The notes below the pieces were generated by a model. The model searched no databases, was not told where the DNA came from, and worked only from the letters and a program-made list of their open reading frames with translations. DNA of 64,000 nt from JBBRHQ01 sp963738305 (GTDB lineage: Bacteria > Actinomycetota > Thermoleophilia > Solirubrobacterales > 70-9): the NCBI GenBank assembly GCA_963738305.1, contig CAVTVU010000012.1, positions 60,730-124,729 of the forward strand, written 5' to 3'. Of the stretch, positions 25,462-33,715 are shown in pieces. Within the stretch, counting starts at the first letter, position 1. Each line of letters begins with the position of its first letter. The position numbers and the translations under genes are program-made.

Positions 25462-25982
25462 GACGAGGCGACCGTCAGGGTCGCATGCATGCCCAGAGCC
25501 TCGTGCTCGGGCAGATCGCACCAAAGCTTGTAGGTGCCGGGAGAGAGGCTGAAGCGCTTGCTCGTTCGCTGCAGGGAGGGGGTGTCCTCGAAGTGCACGA
25601 GTGGGGGATCGGTGGAGCCGGTTGGAGCGATGTTCAGGTTGTGGAGGTCCTCGCCCTCGTTGTCCAGCTCGACGATGATGTCGCCCGGGGCGACGGTCGT
25701 TCGAGACAGCACGAAGCTGTACTCCTGGGCCTTGACTCCGAGCCGTGCCGGGCCGCTTGGCGCCACCGGGTCGCACTTCCACCAGTGCTTGACGTGCACG
25801 ACCCGGCGGCGCTTCCCGTGGCGGCGGACGTGGCGGACGATCCGCTTGGTGTGCTTGTGCCAAACGCATTTCGCGGAGCTCCTCGCCCCGCCCTCGCCGG
25901 CGCCGGCGAGGGCGGGGGGGAACGCCAGGGCCAGCGAAAGCGTCAGGGCGCAGAGCCCAAACCTGTGAATGCGGATCCTCAC
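25458..25982 (-). CDS. exported cupredoxin (type 1 copper protein)
   Basis: 174 residues. Signal peptide (FGLCALTLSLALAFPPALAGA), a very basic His/Arg/Lys stretch (residues 42-68), then a plastocyanin-like domain. A complete type 1 copper site is visible: His114 (EDLHNLN), Cys155, His160 and Met165 in WCDLPEHEALGM. It should carry electrons outside the membrane. GTG start overlaps the DUF1501 stop by 4 nt (GTGA). Third gene of the DUF1800-DUF1501-cupredoxin operon; its stop overlaps the end of ndh by 4 nt, tail to tail. Confidence 0.85.
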   Translation of the reverse strand: MRIRIHRFGLCALTLSLALAFPPALAGAGEGGARSSAKCVWHKHTKRIVRHVRRHGKRRRVVHVKHWWKCDPVAPSGPARLGVKAQEYSFVLSRTTVAPGDIIVELDNEGEDLHNLNIAPTGSTDPPLVHFEDTPSLQRTSKRFSLSPGTYKLWCDLPEHEALGMHATLTVASS

Positions 25983-27355
25983 GCCTTCACCAGTGCCGGG
26001 CGCGGGAAACCCGCCGCGCCGGGGATCACGGCCGAGGCGTCCTCGCCCAGCCACTGTTCCAGCAGCGAGCAGTACATCGCCCTGAAGTCGCTGGTGTGGC
26101 GGAGGTTGTCGTGGTCGTCGAGCGTCGCGAGGCCCGGGAACTCGCCGACCATCTCGCCCTTTGCCTTCGAGCCGATGACGAAGGCGCATCCGGCGGCGCC
26201 GTGGTCGGTCCCGGCGGTCCCGGCGGAGCCGTTCTCCTCCGGTCGGCGGCCGAACTCGCTCCAGACTTCCACCAGGACGCGGTCCGCGAGACCCCTTGCC
26301 TCGAGGTCGCGCTGGAAGGCGAGGAGCGCGTCGGAGGTCTGCTTGAGGTCCTCGCTGAAGCCCTGCGCCTGGTCGGAGTGGGTGTCATAGGTGCCCGCGG
26401 CGCTGATCGTCACGCAGTGCAGGGGAAAATTGGCCCCGATCATCGCCGCCAGCCCGGAGAGGCCCTCCGCGAAGTAGCTGTCGGGATAGGCAACCGGGCT
26501 GGTGAAGCCGTCGAACTGAGCCAACTGCTCGCGCAGGGTCTCGGTCCTGGACGTCGCCTGTCGGGCCTGCTTCATCGCCGTCGAATCGGACGAAAACGAG
26601 CCGAAGCGCGCAAAGGACTTGAACATCTCGTCGCTGATCGGCCGGTCCACCCGGGCCCAGAGGTCGTAGTTGGTGACGCTGTCGACCGCCGCCACCGGCT
26701 TCACGGCGGTCGCCAGGGTGGGGGAGAGCTCGCCGTCGAGCGAGAGGCCCTGGAGCGGGTTCTCATTATCGCCGCGGAGATCGAGGTAGCGCCCCATCCA
26801 GCCGGTGCGGAAGCCGACCTCGACCTGGCCGATCTCGTAGAAGTGACGCGAGGTGAAATGCGATTGGTTGGGGCTGTCGTAGCCGATCGCCGGGAAGACG
26901 GAGACCTTGCCCTCGGAGTGCAGGGTCGCGAGGCCCGAGGCGGAGGGATGCCAGCGCAGCCCGGGGTCCTCGCCGAAGGCGGTGCCGTCCTCGGGCGATA
27001 GGGCGAGGCTGGGGCGCAGCGCCGCGTAGCGGCTGTCACCGACCGGGGCCAGCAGGCTGAGCGCGTCTGCGCCCCCGTCCATGAAGACGGAGACGAGGAT
27101 CCGGTCGTTCTGGGCGGCCTGTGCGATCCCCTCTTCGAAGACGCCGATCGGGAGTTTGCTCGCCCCGTAGACGGCGAGTGCCAGGCCGGCACTGCGCGAG
27201 AGGAAATTCCGCCGCGTCAGCCCGGTGCCGGCGGGCACCGGAACCCCGGGCTCGACCGCCGGCAGGCCGCGACCGGCCTCGGCGGCCGCCGAGCGGATCA
27301 GCTGCGAGCGGGTGAAGTCCCGGCAGCAGTTGTGTGCGGGCGGGCGGGCGCTCAT
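25979..27355 (-). CDS. DUF1501 protein with Tat signal
   Basis: 458 residues. Twin-arginine motif LTRRNFLSRSAGLALAVYGA at residue 46, so it is probably exported folded. Sulfatase/alkaline-phosphatase-like DUF1501 core: ILVSVFMDGGADALSLL, the HFTSRHFYEIGQ block, TISAAGTYDTHSDQAQGF, EVWSEFGRRPEENGS and GTDHGAAGCAFVIG. Biochemical role of the family is not established. ATG overlaps the DUF1800 stop (ATGA), so the two are made together. Confidence 0.88.
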   Translation of the reverse strand: MSARPPAHNCCRDFTRSQLIRSAAAEAGRGLPAVEPGVPVPAGTGLTRRNFLSRSAGLALAVYGASKLPIGVFEEGIAQAAQNDRILVSVFMDGGADALSLLAPVGDSRYAALRPSLALSPEDGTAFGEDPGLRWHPSASGLATLHSEGKVSVFPAIGYDSPNQSHFTSRHFYEIGQVEVGFRTGWMGRYLDLRGDNENPLQGLSLDGELSPTLATAVKPVAAVDSVTNYDLWARVDRPISDEMFKSFARFGSFSSDSTAMKQARQATSRTETLREQLAQFDGFTSPVAYPDSYFAEGLSGLAAMIGANFPLHCVTISAAGTYDTHSDQAQGFSEDLKQTSDALLAFQRDLEARGLADRVLVEVWSEFGRRPEENGSAGTAGTDHGAAGCAFVIGSKAKGEMVGEFPGLATLDDHDNLRHTSDFRAMYCSLLEQWLGEDASAVIPGAAGFPRPALVKA

Positions 27356-28938
27356 TGCAGCTGCATGTCGGGGGAGACGGCGATCAGCTGGCGCAGGGCG
27401 TTCTGGCGCAGTGCGAGGTAGGGCTGCCGCTCCCAGGGCGCGATGATCCTCGCCTCGGCCCGCTTGGCGAAGGCGATCAGCTCGTTCTGGTGCTCGGCTC
27501 GCAGGGCGGGCCAGGCCCAGGCACCGAGGGCGCTGTTCAGCGCCTCGTCGACTGATTCCTCCTTGGCGTAGCTCTCGTCCCAGGCGTCGAAGTTGTGGCC
27601 CTCCAGGGCGTAGGCGGCCACGGTCCAGCGCGCCTTCATCGTCGAGGTGTCGAGCCAGCGCGTGTCGTCCCAGCCGGAGACGTTGGGTGGACGGAAGAGC
27701 TGCTGGCCCATCTGGCCGCAGAGCCACATCCAGGCCTCGGTGTCGATGCCGCGGCCGAGCGAGCGCAGCAGTCCGGCCAGGTAGACGACGGGCGGCTTGA
27801 CCATCGGCTCGCCCCGGTAGAGATCGGGGTGCATGAGGATCGCCTCCACGACGGGACGGATCGCGTACTTCTGCTTCTTGTAGATGCCGATCAGCGCCTT
27901 CAGCGTTTCGGCCGAGGGGGCCGTCGGGACAAAGTAGCTCCAGAGCTTGGTGACGAAGAAGGAGGCGTGCTTCGAGTTCTCCACGCAGAGACGGCAGGAG
28001 TCCTTCCAGTCCCAGTTGCCCCTGTGCCCGAAGATCGTCTTTCGGCCGGCGTCGTGGCGATTCGCCTCGAAGCGGAAGTTGGTCATGCCCAAATTGTCGT
28101 CCCAGTCCGCCGTCCAGCCGGTCAGTGCCCGGGCGTTCTCGCGGACGTCGTCCTCGCTGTAGGCGCCACGGTCTGCGCCGAGGGTGAACAGCTCCATCAT
28201 CTCGCGCCCGTAGTTCTCGTTCGGGGCGTAGCGGTCGTTCTCGATCCCGTTCAGCCACTGCAGCATCGCCGGGTCAATCGTCACCGCCTTCAGGAGGTCT
28301 CCGAACGAGCCGAAGCACTTGCGGCGGAAGAGGTTCGACTGGTCGATCATCTGCTGCTGGCGCGAGACGCCGTCGTTGGAGGTCGCGAACCAGTCGTGGA
28401 AGACCAGCGCCATCCGCTCGACCAGGGGGTGGTTGGAGCGGACCATCCGATCGAGCCACCAGAGGTGGTCGTGCCCCCAGGCGTCGGCGGGAGCAATCGG
28501 GTTTCCGTCCCCGTCGACTGGGGCGGGTCCGGAGAGGACGGCCGGGCCCGAGGGCCGGGTCAGGGAGTGGACTGCGCCCTTCAATCCCTTCTTGGCGAGC
28601 GCCTCCGCCTGGCCCGGCCTGGGCCCGAAGCCGGCCCGGTCGAGCAGCCGGGTCGCCTCGAGGCGTCCGAAGGGGCCGCTGTAGACCTTGAACCGCGAAG
28701 GCTTTGCGGGAGCCCGGGGCCGCTGCGGCCTGGGGACCGGACGGGGGCCCGGGCCGCGCGGATGGTCCTCGGGTGGCTTGTGAGCGTGGCGGACCCAGTA
28801 GGCGCTCTTCGTGACCGTGCCAACGCCATGGTCGACCCACTTGTAATGCCGGTCGCGCCAGCCCTTCTTCTGCTTCTTCTTGTGATGGCGCCGGCCGCGG
28901 CCGGCGCGTAGGGCTGATGGTGTCTGTGCGGTCGCCAT
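27352..28938 (-). CDS. DUF1800 protein
   Basis: 528 residues from ATG 28936-28938. Very basic N-terminus (RHHKKKQKKGWRDRHYKW) without a clear signal peptide, then the DUF1800 core: ATRLLDRAGFGPRPGQ, MALVFHDWFATSNDG, WLNGIENDRYAPNENYGREMMELFTLG, ARALTGWT, SYFVPTAPS, VVEAILMHPDLYRGEPMVKPPVVYLAGLLR and RPPNVSGWDDTRWLDT. DUF1800 and DUF1501 genes commonly occur as a pair; function unknown. First gene of the operon. Confidence 0.87.
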   Translation of the reverse strand: MATAQTPSALRAGRGRRHHKKKQKKGWRDRHYKWVDHGVGTVTKSAYWVRHAHKPPEDHPRGPGPRPVPRPQRPRAPAKPSRFKVYSGPFGRLEATRLLDRAGFGPRPGQAEALAKKGLKGAVHSLTRPSGPAVLSGPAPVDGDGNPIAPADAWGHDHLWWLDRMVRSNHPLVERMALVFHDWFATSNDGVSRQQQMIDQSNLFRRKCFGSFGDLLKAVTIDPAMLQWLNGIENDRYAPNENYGREMMELFTLGADRGAYSEDDVRENARALTGWTADWDDNLGMTNFRFEANRHDAGRKTIFGHRGNWDWKDSCRLCVENSKHASFFVTKLWSYFVPTAPSAETLKALIGIYKKQKYAIRPVVEAILMHPDLYRGEPMVKPPVVYLAGLLRSLGRGIDTEAWMWLCGQMGQQLFRPPNVSGWDDTRWLDTSTMKARWTVAAYALEGHNFDAWDESYAKEESVDEALNSALGAWAWPALRAEHQNELIAFAKRAEARIIAPWERQPYLALRQNALRQLIAVSPDMQLQ

Positions 28939-29119
28939 GACAGCAGGGGTCGGCTCCGACCGGAGCCGTTGCCTGGTTTGTCGGTGGTCCCCGCCGAGAC
29001 CTTTAGAGAGTGCGGTACCTGCCTGGACGGGCTGCCAGAGGGCGCGGTGCCCACCTGGAGGGGCTGCACAGGCATGGGCCGACACGGCCGATCCATCTTC
29101 AGGGCCGCCGAGCGCCAAA

Positions 29120-29410
29120 ATGCCCGCCGTGGGCTACGAGTACGTCCTGATCGCGCTCTCCTTCGGCCTCGCCACGGCGATCATCGGCCGGGGCAAGGGC
29201 TCATCCTTCTTCCTCTGGCTCGCGATCGGCACCGTCCTGCCGCTGCTCGGCCTGATCGCCGTGATCCTCTACCGCTCCGAGAAGGCCGAGCCGGAGCGTC
29301 GCTGCCCGACCTGCGGGAAGGTCCTGAAGCTCTACGTCCAGGTATGCCCGCGTTGCGGGACGGACCTGTATCTGCCTGATCCCGCCGAGGTGCAGCAGTC
29401 CGCGGACTGA
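29120..29410 (+). CDS. membrane-anchored zinc-ribbon protein
   Basis: 96 residues. Two N-terminal transmembrane helices (YVLIALSFGLATAIIG and FFLWLAIGTVLPLLGLIAVILY) and a cytoplasmic four-cysteine zinc ribbon (RRCPTCGKVLKLYVQVCPRCGTDL). Common small protein type in actinobacteria; role unknown. The 181-nt gap to the divergent DUF1800 start carries the promoters of both. Confidence 0.75.
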   Translation: MPAVGYEYVLIALSFGLATAIIGRGKGSSFFLWLAIGTVLPLLGLIAVILYRSEKAEPERRCPTCGKVLKLYVQVCPRCGTDLYLPDPAEVQQSAD

Positions 29411-29512
29411 CCCGGCTCAAGCCACCGGCTGATCAGGGGCGAGCGCCGGGGAACCACGGCCCGTGGCTCGGCACACCCAGCCAACGTCCCGCACCCGCTT
29501 GCACCCCGCTGG

Positions 29513-29560
29513 GGGTTGGGCGACCTTTCGGCGACGTGACGGCCGGAATTCGCCCAACCC
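29513..29560. terminator. 11-bp inverted repeat between convergent genes
   Basis: GGGTTGGGCGA (29513-29523) pairs perfectly with TCGCCCAACCC (29550-29560), loop 26 nt with a possible inner stem. It lies between the zinc-ribbon gene and the oppositely oriented glycosyltransferase, fitting a bidirectional terminator. Confidence 0.5.
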
Positions 29561-29604
29561 GCCTCGTCAGGCGGCGAGGGACGGCGCGGCCCGGGTAGGA
29601 CCAT

Positions 29605-30669
29605 CTACCGCAGCCAGGTGCGGACGATCGCGTTGGCGAAGCCCATGCCGTAGCGGACGACCGCGGGCTTCTTGGAGTGCCCGCTGAGGCGCTTCACCAC
29701 GGTCACCGGCACCTCGGTCGCCGGGATGCCGCGCTTGATCGCCTCGATCATGAACTCGGAGGTGTGGAACTGCTCCTGGCGCAGGACGAGCTGGGGGAGG
29801 GCGGAGGCGCGGACCGCGCGGTAACCGTTGGAGCAGTCGGTGACGTGGGTGCGGGTGATCAGCGAGACCATCCGGTTGAAGAAGACGATTCCCATCTCTC
29901 GGGCGACGTGACCTTCATCGGCGTGACCGAGCACGCGCGAACCGTGAGCGAGGTCGAACTCGCCGCTGAGGATCGGCTCGACGAGGCGCGGCATCTCGGA
30001 GGGCAGATGCTGGCCGTCGGCATCGAGCGTGACGACGATCTCGGCACCAGAGTCGACCATCAGCCGGTAACCGGTCCGCAGGGCGGCGCCTCCGCCGCGG
30101 TTGATCACGTGGCGCGCAACCGCCGCGCCGTGCTCCGCTGCGACCTCCCCGGTAGCGTCACGCGAGCCGTCGTCGACGACCAGGACCGCGGTCGGGAACC
30201 CGCAAACCTCCTCGGGGATGCGATCGAGGACGTAGCCGATGTTCTCTGCCTCGTTGTAGGCCGGGACAAGGACCCCGATGCGCTCGCGGAAGCGCTCGGG
30301 AAGCTCAGCCTGGCGGAACTCGTCAGCGGCGATGCCCTCGAGCACCGCCGACATCTCCCGCGAGTTGCGGGCCGAGATCGTGAGCGCCCGCAGGATCATC
30401 AGAAAGAGGACGAAGATCGCGAACACGGCGAGGCCCAGAATGCGGCCCCCGTTGCCTCGCTGGAAGGAGAACGCCTCCAGCAGCCTGTCGGTCAGCTCGG
30501 TTCCCGAGACGATCGCCAGCCCGACCCCCGCCGCGAGCAGGATGAGGACGTCGACATTGCGCAGCGAGCGGCGGCGGGCGATTGCGAAGGCGATGATCGC
30601 GACGGCGACGATCAGCCCCGCGGCGCGCAGGGCGGTCAGCTCGGGCGGTAGGAGGTCGGCGGCGGGCAT
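29605..30669 (-). CDS. DUF2304-GT2 fusion: polyprenyl-phosphate sugar synthase-like glycosyltransferase
   Basis: 354 residues. Residues 1-115 hold three hydrophobic helices of DUF2304 type, usually a separate small protein; residues 130-350 are a GT-A family 2 domain: VLVPAYNEAENIGYVLDRIP, VVDDGSRDATGEVA, NRGGGAALRTGYRL, VVTLDADGQHLPSEMPRLVEPI (DxD-like) and SNGYRAVRASAL. Closest in type to dolichyl-phosphate mannose synthases, which load a sugar on a lipid carrier. Two GT-C type glycosyltransferases encoded next could use the product. Confidence 0.85.
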   Translation of the reverse strand: MPAADLLPPELTALRAAGLIVAVAIIAFAIARRRSLRNVDVLILLAAGVGLAIVSGTELTDRLLEAFSFQRGNGGRILGLAVFAIFVLFLMILRALTISARNSREMSAVLEGIAADEFRQAELPERFRERIGVLVPAYNEAENIGYVLDRIPEEVCGFPTAVLVVDDGSRDATGEVAAEHGAAVARHVINRGGGAALRTGYRLMVDSGAEIVVTLDADGQHLPSEMPRLVEPILSGEFDLAHGSRVLGHADEGHVAREMGIVFFNRMVSLITRTHVTDCSNGYRAVRASALPQLVLRQEQFHTSEFMIEAIKRGIPATEVPVTVVKRLSGHSKKPAVVRYGMGFANAIVRTWLR

Positions 30670-30742
30670 CGGGCTTCTTCGGCGGCGGCCGGTGGAGCCG
30701 CCGCGCCGCTTGCAGGATAGGTCGCCGCGACGCCGGAACTAA

Positions 30743-30825
30743 TTTGCGGCGGTTTGCGCCGCCTTACATGCATGTGCCCGCGCTAACACCGCGCGGGCAA
30801 AGAACAACTTGCGGCGGCTTGCGCC
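30743..30825. repeat. 59-nt structured repeat, copy 2, plus left half of another copy
   Basis: 30743-30801 is a full 59-nt copy: TTTGC end, hairpin GGCGGT-TTGC-GCCGCC, ACATGCATGT palindrome, hairpin CCCGCGC-TAACACC-GCGCGGG, GCAAA end. Relative to the copy at 2286 it changes both partners of the outermost pair (C/G to T/A) and of the third pair of the right hairpin (G/C to C/G). 30808-30825 repeats the first 18 nt only. Located between two genes of the same strand. Confidence 0.8.
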
Positions 30826-30842
30826 TTGATTATCGGCGGCAC

Positions 30843-32210
30843 TCAGGGCGCAGAGCCGCCCTCGACCGCCGTGCCTCCCGCTGAGCCTTGCAGACGGGCA
30901 CGGGTCCAGTCGGCACCCGCCGTCGCTGCCAGGGACGCCAGCGGCAGCACCAGGGTCATGAGGATCTCGTTACGCCGAGGCGCTGCAAGGCTGACGGCGC
31001 CGATCAAGGTGATCGTCACGATCGGGATCGCGAAGGCGATCGCCTCCCAGCGCCGGCGCCAGGCGATCAGGACCAGGCCGGCGAGCGCGAGGAGCACCAC
31101 CAGGCGCTGAACGGTGCGCCCCACGGGGCTCTCGATCGCCGAGCCGACTCCGCTTCCCCACATCCGCCCGATCTTCCGCACCAGCATCGCCCCGTAGTCG
31201 AGCGGGTGGTTGGTGATGTCGTCGCGGAGGTTTTGCTTGCCGATCTTGCCCAGGGCGCTGTCGCGGGGAAGGTCGGGATAGCGATCCGCGACCCGGTTGA
31301 AAAGAGGCACCGGGTCGACCCGATCCAGGGCAGCCGAACCCGGATCGAGGTCGCGCCCCAGGTAGCGCTCGACGAGGATCGCCTTGACCCGCTGGTAATC
31401 GCCGTCGGCGGCTAGGTAGGTCCCGACGTAGAGCGCCTTGCCGCCGCCGGTCGAGAGCGGCACGAAGCGGTCGAGTACGACGTAGTTGCGGACCGTCCAG
31501 GGCAGCACCGGGACCAGGAGCGCGAGTACCAGCGCAGTGACGGCCAGCACCCCGGCGCGCGGGCCACGGCGGCGCCACTCGCGGACCAGCGCGAACACCG
31601 CGAATGCGCCGCCAACCGCCAGGTACTCGGGCCGAATCAGCGCAGTGAGCCCGAACAGCAAGCCGGGCAAGAGCCAGGCAGCGGGGCGGCGCCCATCGGC
31701 CCAGACGAAGGCGAGCACCGCGGCGGGCAGGGTGAACAGGGCCGGCGGCTCGCTGAGTATCTCGCCAGTGCTGTGGATGAACGGGGGGTAGACGGCAACG
31801 GCCGCGGCGGCGAGCAGCCCGGTCGTCCGCGTGCCCAGCCGAAGCCCGAGCAGGAAGACGACGACGATCCCGAGACAGCCGAGGATGGTATTGAGGATTC
31901 GCACCGTTCCCTCACGCACGCCCCCCGTAGCGAAGAAGGCGCCGGCGTAGAGGAGCGGCGCGCCGGGCGACCAGTCGCTGGTGTTCACGAACCCGCGGCT
32001 GCCGTAGGTGCCGTCCTCGTAGAGGGACCGCGAGAGGTCGAGGTAGGCGGCGGCGTCGTCGACCGGGTCGGTGACGGGATTGACGACACGATCGGCCCGC
32101 AGGGCGAAGCCGATGGCCACGATCAGCGCCAGGATGACGATGGTGGGCCGCCCGTAGCGTTCCAGGATCCCGCGGGCCCACCCGCGTGTCGAGTCGAGGA
32201 CGGCGGCCAC
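30843..32210 (-). CDS. GT-C fold (family 39-like) membrane glycosyltransferase A
   Basis: 455 residues from GTG 32208-32210. About 9-11 transmembrane helices. The first extracellular loop has the acidic site NPVTDPVDDAAAYLDLSRSL, expected for the catalytic Asp of polyprenyl-phosphate-sugar dependent transferases. LPWTVRNYVVLDRFVPLSTGGG is shared with the neighbouring paralogue, so the two arose by tandem duplication. Acceptor and sugar unknown. Eleven nt after the upstream gene. Confidence 0.8.
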   Translation of the reverse strand: MAAVLDSTRGWARGILERYGRPTIVILALIVAIGFALRADRVVNPVTDPVDDAAAYLDLSRSLYEDGTYGSRGFVNTSDWSPGAPLLYAGAFFATGGVREGTVRILNTILGCLGIVVVFLLGLRLGTRTTGLLAAAAVAVYPPFIHSTGEILSEPPALFTLPAAVLAFVWADGRRPAAWLLPGLLFGLTALIRPEYLAVGGAFAVFALVREWRRRGPRAGVLAVTALVLALLVPVLPWTVRNYVVLDRFVPLSTGGGKALYVGTYLAADGDYQRVKAILVERYLGRDLDPGSAALDRVDPVPLFNRVADRYPDLPRDSALGKIGKQNLRDDITNHPLDYGAMLVRKIGRMWGSGVGSAIESPVGRTVQRLVVLLALAGLVLIAWRRRWEAIAFAIPIVTITLIGAVSLAAPRRNEILMTLVLPLASLAATAGADWTRARLQGSAGGTAVEGGSAP

Positions 32211-32221
32211 GGTCGCGCAAT

Positions 32222-33640
32222 CTAGACCGTCGGCCGGTGGCCGGGCCCGGGCGCGGGGAGCCGGCCCCGCAGCGTCCGCACACTCCAAACGGCCCCTGTC
32301 CCGGCCAGCGGAGCGATCAACGGCACGGCGACGAGGACCCGCCGCGGCGAGGCGACGAGGACCAGTCCGATCAGGGTGATCGCGACAAGGATCGCCGCGA
32401 TCAGCACCGCCTCGGGCCGCCTCGCCCCAATCAGCACCGCCAGCCCGATCGCGGCGAAGCCGATCAGCAGCAGGTGGAACACGGTCCAGGTGGGCTCGTG
32501 CATGACGCTGCGCGGACCGTGCAGCCAAAGACGGTTGAGTTTGTTGGCTAGGAACCCGGCGTATGACCACGGCTCTTCGGTGATGTCGTGCCAAAGCTGC
32601 TCGCGGCCCATCCGGGCCAGCGCCACATCGCTGTCGACGCCCGGGTGGCGCTGGGCGGCAAGCGCCGCGAGGATCACCTCCAGCGTCGGAGGCTGCGCCC
32701 CCCCGCCGCCCGGCCCGGCGCCGGGACCGGCAAGGAGCTGGCGACGGAGACCGGGATGGCGCTCCAGCACCTCCTCGCCGACCTTTTGCGGGTCCCCCCC
32801 CGACGGCAGGTAGGTGCCGGCAAAGAGGGCCTGCCCGCCGCCGGTGGAGATCGGCACGAAGCGATCGAGCACCACCAGGTTGCGGATCGTCCACGGGGCC
32901 ACGACGATCGCCACGCCCACAAGCAGCACCGCCGATCGCGAGAGGGCGAGGGCGGCGCCCTCCCGCCGAAGCGAGGAGGCGAACAGGAGCAACGCCAGCA
33001 GGGCGGCGATCGCCAGGTACTCGGGGCGCACCATCGCGGTCGCCCCCAGAAGCAGGCCCGGCCCGAGCCAGCGCGCGGTTCCGGGGCGATCGCCAGCACT
33101 CATCATCGCCAGCACCGAGCCCGAGAGGAGGGTCGCGCCAAGGGGCTCGGTCATCAGCATCCCGCCGTACTCGAGCAGCGCCGGATAGACGGCGACGGCG
33201 ACGGCGGCGATCAACCCCGCGGCGACACCCGCCAGGCGGCGCCCGATCAGGTAGGCGAAGAGCACCGAGAGCGAGGCCACCAGTGCCAGCGTCACCCGCG
33301 CCAGCCTGGCGTCCACTCCACCGGTGACGCGATAGAGCCCGCCGACGAGCAGGGGCAGGCCAGGCGAGTAGTTGCTGGCGGGCTGCACCTCGCCGGGCTT
33401 GAAGTTGCCCAGCTGGTCGAAGGTCCCGTCAACCTCGATGCTGGCAGCGATCCGCTCGTAAGCGCGGGAGTCGAGGACCTGAGGCCGGTAGCCGTCCCAG
33501 GCGTAGCCGATGCGCAGCCCGGCGCCGGCCAGCAGGATTACCAGGAGCACGGCGAGCCCCACCCGCCCTCCGTTGCGGGCGATCAGGCCTCCGATCCGGC
33601 TTCCGATCGGGCGGCGGCGGTGTTCTACCCCCGGCGGCAC
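32222..33640 (-). CDS. GT-C fold (family 39-like) membrane glycosyltransferase B
   Basis: 472 residues from GTG. First helix GRVGLAVLLVILLAGAGLRIGYAW, then the acidic loop YRPQVLDSRAYERIAASI, helices through the middle, and APWTIRNLVVLDRFVPISTGG as in its paralogue. A Gly/Pro/Ala-rich loop (GPGAGPGGGGAQPP) interrupts the soluble segment. Starts 75 nt from the divergent UDP-sulfoquinovose synthase gene. Confidence 0.8.
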   Translation of the reverse strand: MPPGVEHRRRPIGSRIGGLIARNGGRVGLAVLLVILLAGAGLRIGYAWDGYRPQVLDSRAYERIAASIEVDGTFDQLGNFKPGEVQPASNYSPGLPLLVGGLYRVTGGVDARLARVTLALVASLSVLFAYLIGRRLAGVAAGLIAAVAVAVYPALLEYGGMLMTEPLGATLLSGSVLAMMSAGDRPGTARWLGPGLLLGATAMVRPEYLAIAALLALLLFASSLRREGAALALSRSAVLLVGVAIVVAPWTIRNLVVLDRFVPISTGGGQALFAGTYLPSGGDPQKVGEEVLERHPGLRRQLLAGPGAGPGGGGAQPPTLEVILAALAAQRHPGVDSDVALARMGREQLWHDITEEPWSYAGFLANKLNRLWLHGPRSVMHEPTWTVFHLLLIGFAAIGLAVLIGARRPEAVLIAAILVAITLIGLVLVASPRRVLVAVPLIAPLAGTGAVWSVRTLRGRLPAPGPGHRPTV

Positions 33641-33701
33641 CGGTTCCCGATCCTAGTCGCGGGATCGGCTCGTGCCGGCCCTTGGCGCCCAGGCGATTCG
33701 G

Positions 33702-33707
33702 TACCCT
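33702..33707 (+). promoter_or_regulatory. putative -10 box (TACCCT), leaderless start
   Basis: TACCCT ends 8 nt before the ATG at 33716. No convincing -35 element at 16-18 nt. Confidence 0.35.
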
Positions 33708-33715
33708 CCCGCGCC

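Noticed and set aside
23671..25869. 732-codon minus-strand frame across gatB and ndh
   Set aside because: Antisense of well-supported genes with no recognisable domain; part of it only shares the frame of no real protein.
30826..30842. Further full copy of the 59-nt repeat directly after copy 2
   Set aside because: Only the first 18 nt are repeated; the following sequence does not match the palindrome or right hairpin.
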